Assembly (NCBI GenBank): GCA_002840715.1
Contig: PHBW01000004.1
Location: 62,001-126,000, forward strand
Reading direction: 5' to 3'
Length of the DNA stretch: 64,000 bases
From: Chloroflexi bacterium HGW-Chloroflexi-4
GTDB lineage: Bacteria; Chloroflexota; Anaerolineae; Anaerolineales; Anaerolineaceae
Position numbers and translations under genes: made by a program. Positions 60,948 to 64,000 of the stretch are shown one piece after another. A model generated the notes under the pieces. The model did not search any database. It saw only the letters and a list, made by a program, of their open reading frames with translations, and was not told the DNA's origin. Position 1 is the first letter of the stretch. Each line of letters starts with the position of its first letter.

Positions 60948-62612
60948 CTAGCTATTGGCTATTATGTTCTTTACTTTGATTATTTCTTCTTTTTTCTTCG
61001 ACATTGACCATTTATACTCATCTGCCATGATATCGGCAAATTCTTCTATTACTTCGTCAGAAGCGTTGCCGAGCCACATAATGGTGGATCTGCGCACAAA
61101 CAAGTCATCAAGATGTAAGGGTTTTTCATTCTTCAAAATATAAACCAATTCTCCTGAATTCCAATTGGGGATGGATTTTATCATCTTACCTTTGCTTTTC
61201 TCAATTTGATCAGCAATCTTTTCTGCACAGGTGCCGTAACGCGTCAATAATTCTCGTGCATATTCTTCGCTAAATCCATACTTTGAAACTAGGGTCTTGG
61301 TATATGCTTCTTTTTGAGTTTTGGTTAAGGGCAGGTTTTTACCTCCACGGATGGGAAGGCTTTCTGTTGACTTGGATTTTATTTTACCCAACCCAGCCAT
61401 CACTTTCGCAGCCACTTGCTCGGAGAACGCCCTGAAACTCGTCCATTTACCGCCCACCAGGCTTAATACAGGGAATCCTTGAACCATATCTTCTTTGACA
61501 CTGTGATCACGAGTGATCTGCCCCGTTGTTTTGGCGTGTTGATATTCCAATGGTCTGACACCAGAGAAGCGAAAAACAATCTGGTCGCGGGTGATCTTTA
61601 TCGTAGGGAAGACGCGATCAACCAGGTTAATGAAGTATTCCTCTTCTTCAGGGGTACAATGGGCGTCGTCAGGGTTATCAATTGGCAGGTCAGAAGTACC
61701 AACGATCACCTTGTCATAAAATGGCAGACATAATACGATGCGACCATCTTTATTTTCAAAGAAAAATTCCGACTCTCCAACGGCTTTACGTAATTCATCG
61801 TTTTTTATGACGAGATGAGAGCCTTTCGTACCGCCGATGTATTTTGTTTTGACGCCGGCGTTCTGGTTGACGTAATCGATCCACGGACCAGCGGCGTTGA
61901 TGATCATTTTTGGTTTCACTGACAGCAATTCGCCGGTTTCTTCATCCTTAATCAATACTTTGCCATCTTCAATTTTGTTGAAGGACGCATAGTTCAAAGC
62001 CTTGGCATGCTCACCTTCATCTTCACCATCGAGAATAATTTCAACGGTCATGCGTTCTGGCGAAAGGAGGTGTCCGTCGTAATAAAGGGCAGCATATTTG
62101 ATATTCTCATTAAGGAAGGGATATCTCGATAAAGCTACTGATTTACCAAAGAATTTGTGGCGAGGGACGGTTTTTTGTTTTCGGGTAAATGAATCATAAA
62201 AGATGAGACCAATTTTGATTACCAGTGCTCCACGTTCTGAGGGTCGATCAAGAAGATTGACAAATTTCAATGGGGCATTCAACAATCCGGACCAAACCTT
62301 AAAAATCGGGATCACGGTTGGCAAAGGCTGAACCAGGTGCGGCGCATTCTCGATCATGCGGTTGCGTTCAGCTACTGCTTCTTCAACCAAACGAAATTCA
62401 CCATTTTCGAGATATCGTATGCCGCCGTGTGCCATATGTGAAGAAGTGGCAGAGGTACCTGAACAGAAATCTCCCCTGTCAATCAAAAGCACATTTACAC
62501 CGTTGAGCGCCAAATCTCTAAAAGTACCAGCTCCATTAATGCCAGCGCCGACGATCAGAACGTCAATTACAGGATTCTTCTTGATTACTTCAATGATTGA
62601 TATCCGATCCAT
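60948..62612 (-). CDS. glpD: Glycerol-3-phosphate dehydrogenase (FAD)
   Basis: Oxidises sn-glycerol 3-phosphate to dihydroxyacetone phosphate at the membrane with quinone as acceptor. The 554-residue product has the N-terminal FAD motif VLIVGAGINGAGTFRDLALNG, then SHMAHGGIRYLE, and a C-terminal domain starting near residue 400. The sequence is full length for the family. It lies 18 bp after proC, so the two are likely co-transcribed. Confidence 0.93.
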   Translation of the reverse strand: MDRISIIEVIKKNPVIDVLIVGAGINGAGTFRDLALNGVNVLLIDRGDFCSGTSATSSHMAHGGIRYLENGEFRLVEEAVAERNRMIENAPHLVQPLPTVIPIFKVWSGLLNAPLKFVNLLDRPSERGALVIKIGLIFYDSFTRKQKTVPRHKFFGKSVALSRYPFLNENIKYAALYYDGHLLSPERMTVEIILDGEDEGEHAKALNYASFNKIEDGKVLIKDEETGELLSVKPKMIINAAGPWIDYVNQNAGVKTKYIGGTKGSHLVIKNDELRKAVGESEFFFENKDGRIVLCLPFYDKVIVGTSDLPIDNPDDAHCTPEEEEYFINLVDRVFPTIKITRDQIVFRFSGVRPLEYQHAKTTGQITRDHSVKEDMVQGFPVLSLVGGKWTSFRAFSEQVAAKVMAGLGKIKSKSTESLPIRGGKNLPLTKTQKEAYTKTLVSKYGFSEEYARELLTRYGTCAEKIADQIEKSKGKMIKSIPNWNSGELVYILKNEKPLHLDDLFVRRSTIMWLGNASDEVIEEFADIMADEYKWSMSKKKEEIIKVKNIIANS

Positions 62613-62630
62613 ATTCGTCCTCGTTATTAT

Positions 62631-63485
62631 TTATTCTGGCTTGTTTTTGTCATCAACAACCAGTTTACTTTTACCCTTGCCCAACTCAATTGAGCGTTCA
62701 TATGCCGCCCAAATTGCACGTGAGATTGCGGTTCTAAAGCCAGCCTTCTCAAGATAATATAACGCTTCAGCGGATGTGCCGCCTGGTGATGTGACATCAT
62801 TGCGCAGTCTGGCAGGATGTTCGTGATTTTGAAGGAAGAATTCGGCACTGCCGCGAACGGTTTGTGTTACCAGCTTTTCGGCTATACGCCGTGGAAAGCC
62901 CATGTGTACACCCGCGTCTATCATGGATTCCATAAAAAGGAACACATAAGCCGGGCCAGAACCTGATAAAGCCGTGGCCATATCCAGATAGCTTTCATCA
63001 TCCACAAAGACTTCGTCACCCAGGGTTTTAATGATCTCGGATGCCATTTCTTTCTTTTCATCGCTGACCTGCGGCGTCTTCACCCAAACGGTAATACCCA
63101 TGCCCACTTGCGCCGGTGTGTTCGGCATGGTGCGAATGATCTGCTCGACTCCGAGTTTTTCGTTCAGAGTCGCCAATGAAACACCGGCCATGATGGAGAT
63201 GACCAACGCATCCTTTTTAATATTGCCTTTCACCGATTTTGAAAGGTGACTCAAACCCTGAGGTTTTACAGCCACGATGACGATATCAGCCTGTCCAATT
63301 ACATCAGCACTGTCAGCATAGCCGGTAATTCCAAATTCCTGTTGAAGAACCTCCAATCGATCAGGCGTTGGTTCAACCACAATCAGATTTTCAGGCTTTA
63401 CTTTTCCATCGTTGATCAAACTGGAGACGATTGCCTTCCCCATGACACCATAACCAATGATTGCAATTTTCGATTTATCCAACAT
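62631..63485 (-). CDS. proC: Pyrroline-5-carboxylate reductase
   Basis: Last step of proline synthesis: reduces pyrroline-5-carboxylate with NAD(P)H. The 284-residue product has the nucleotide-binding IAIIGYGVMGKAI, RTMPNTPAQVG, and the C-terminal P5CR signature (ALSGSGPAYVFLFMESM, TSPGGTSAEALYYLEKAG). The start at MLDKSKIAIIG follows GGGAGTC; a longer frame of six codons is less likely. Confidence 0.95.
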   Translation of the reverse strand: MLDKSKIAIIGYGVMGKAIVSSLINDGKVKPENLIVVEPTPDRLEVLQQEFGITGYADSADVIGQADIVIVAVKPQGLSHLSKSVKGNIKKDALVISIMAGVSLATLNEKLGVEQIIRTMPNTPAQVGMGITVWVKTPQVSDEKKEMASEIIKTLGDEVFVDDESYLDMATALSGSGPAYVFLFMESMIDAGVHMGFPRRIAEKLVTQTVRGSAEFFLQNHEHPARLRNDVTSPGGTSAEALYYLEKAGFRTAISRAIWAAYERSIELGKGKSKLVVDDKNKPE

Positions 63486-63536
63486 TTTTGACTCCCTACA
63501 CAATGATTGGATTATTATACTGATAACCGGAGTTTT

Positions 63537-64000
63537 CTACCTATCAATTCTGCGCAAATCAAGCGGATTCAATTGGATTGGCACAGCCATTTTTTCAGCC
63601 GGATATGATTGAAGCAAGGGCTGCAATTCTTTAACCGGCTTGTCTTCAAGCCACGCCCAACAGGTCTCTGCGTCAAAGATCACCGGCATGCGGTCGTGAT
63701 ACTCAGCCACCATTTCGTTTGGCGCCGTGGTGATGATGGTGCATGAAAAAAGCTCGTTGCCCTGATTATCCTCCCAGTGCTCCCAAAGCCCGGCAAAAGT
63801 TAGCACTTTATAATCTGCAAGCTGGAAGAAATAAGGCTGCTTACGGCCGCCCTCCGCACGCCACTCATAGAAACCGCTGGCGGGGATCAAGCAGCGCCTT
63901 CTGGCAAACGCACTGCGGAAAGACGGTTTTTCGATCAGGGTTTCTGCTCTGGCGTTAATCATTTTATTGCCAATGGAGATATCTTTAGCCCAACTGGGCA
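63537..64000 (-). CDS. SRAP (HMCES/YedK) family protein, 5' end outside window
   Basis: The frame stays open to the window edge. Visible: WAKDISIGNKMINARAET, FARRRCLIPASGFYEW, GLWEHW, CTIITTAPNEMVAEYHDRMPVI, the core of the SRAP family. These proteins form covalent links to abasic sites in single-stranded DNA using the N-terminal Cys2, which lies outside. The active-site Glu (SGFYEW) and His (HDRMP) are present. It lies 51 bp before proC on the same strand. Confidence 0.93.
   Translation of the reverse strand, partial: PSWAKDISIGNKMINARAETLIEKPSFRSAFARRRCLIPASGFYEWRAEGGRKQPYFFQLADYKVLTFAGLWEHWEDNQGNELFSCTIITTAPNEMVAEYHDRMPVIFDAETCWAWLEDKPVKELQPLLQSYPAEKMAVPIQLNPLDLRRIDR

Noticed and set aside
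1-64000. CRISPR array, insertion sequence or prophage
   Set aside because: No regularly spaced direct repeats, transposase or integrase frames, or phage structural genes were seen. The only repeats are the modules inside axial genes.

Overview
This window reads as one large motility locus from a low-GC, Gram-positive-type (monoderm) bacterium. All parts of a flagellum are present except the P- and L-ring genes (flgH, flgI) and flgA, which fits a single-membrane envelope. The chemotaxis set has the CheC/CheX/CheD flavour shared by Firmicutes, Thermotogae and Chloroflexota. Large TPR-glycosyltransferase fusions and an MmpS-like protein point me towards Chloroflexota (Anaerolineae-like), but that placement is inference.

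Layout. 1-1490: the 3' end of an NAD-dependent epimerase, tRNA-Asp with a terminator, and a membrane-anchored MmpS-like protein. 1506-9617 (minus): a chemotaxis operon cheA-cheC-cheD-cheY-cheB-cheR-HDOD-cheX-cheX-cheW, preceded by an M23 peptidase gene. 10629-14187 (plus): two glycosyltransferase-like genes and a SUMF1/FGE-fold gene. 14190-17101 (minus): a response regulator and sensor kinase pair. 17451-35976 (plus): flbD-motAB-fliLMNOPQ-HDOD-REC-fliR-flhBAF-(small membrane protein)-fliA-(HTH protein)-flgF/G-flgG, then a sigma-28 unit flgM-flgN-flgK-flgL-csrA. 35981-49304 (minus): flgC-fliEFGHIJ-transglycosylase-flgB-fliK-flgD-TIGR02530-flgE-ylqG-ylqH-pilZ. 49473-53892 (minus): late genes fliC, fliD-flaG and fliS. 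54237-59540: a probable flagellin-modification group (FkbM methyltransferase and two TPR/glycosyltransferase fusions). 59801-64000: unrelated housekeeping genes (CPBP protease, glpD, proC, SRAP).

Regulation can be read directly. Boxes of the form TAAAGTTT-N11-(T/G)CCG(T/A)TAA stand before fliC, fliD, fliS and flgM, and a weaker one before flbD. They define a sigma-28 (FliA) regulon whose sigma factor and anti-sigma factor (FlgM) are both encoded here. The flagellin leader carries three consecutive stem-loops with GGA in the apical loop, one of them over the Shine-Dalgarno sequence, and csrA lies in the same locus. This is a strong case for CsrA control of flagellin translation, although no fliW is present. 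The flbD and flgC leaders can also fold so that their Shine-Dalgarno sequences are paired.

The most unusual protein-level observation is a family of about 95-residue Ser/Thr/Gly-rich modules. They occur in tandem in the middle of the hook protein FlgE and in the variable region of flagellin FliC, with a single more distant copy in the cap protein FliD. Three different axial proteins of one flagellum thus appear to share the same surface decoration. A second notable feature is a tandem MshEN-like (cyclic-di-GMP-binding type) segment inside CheA.
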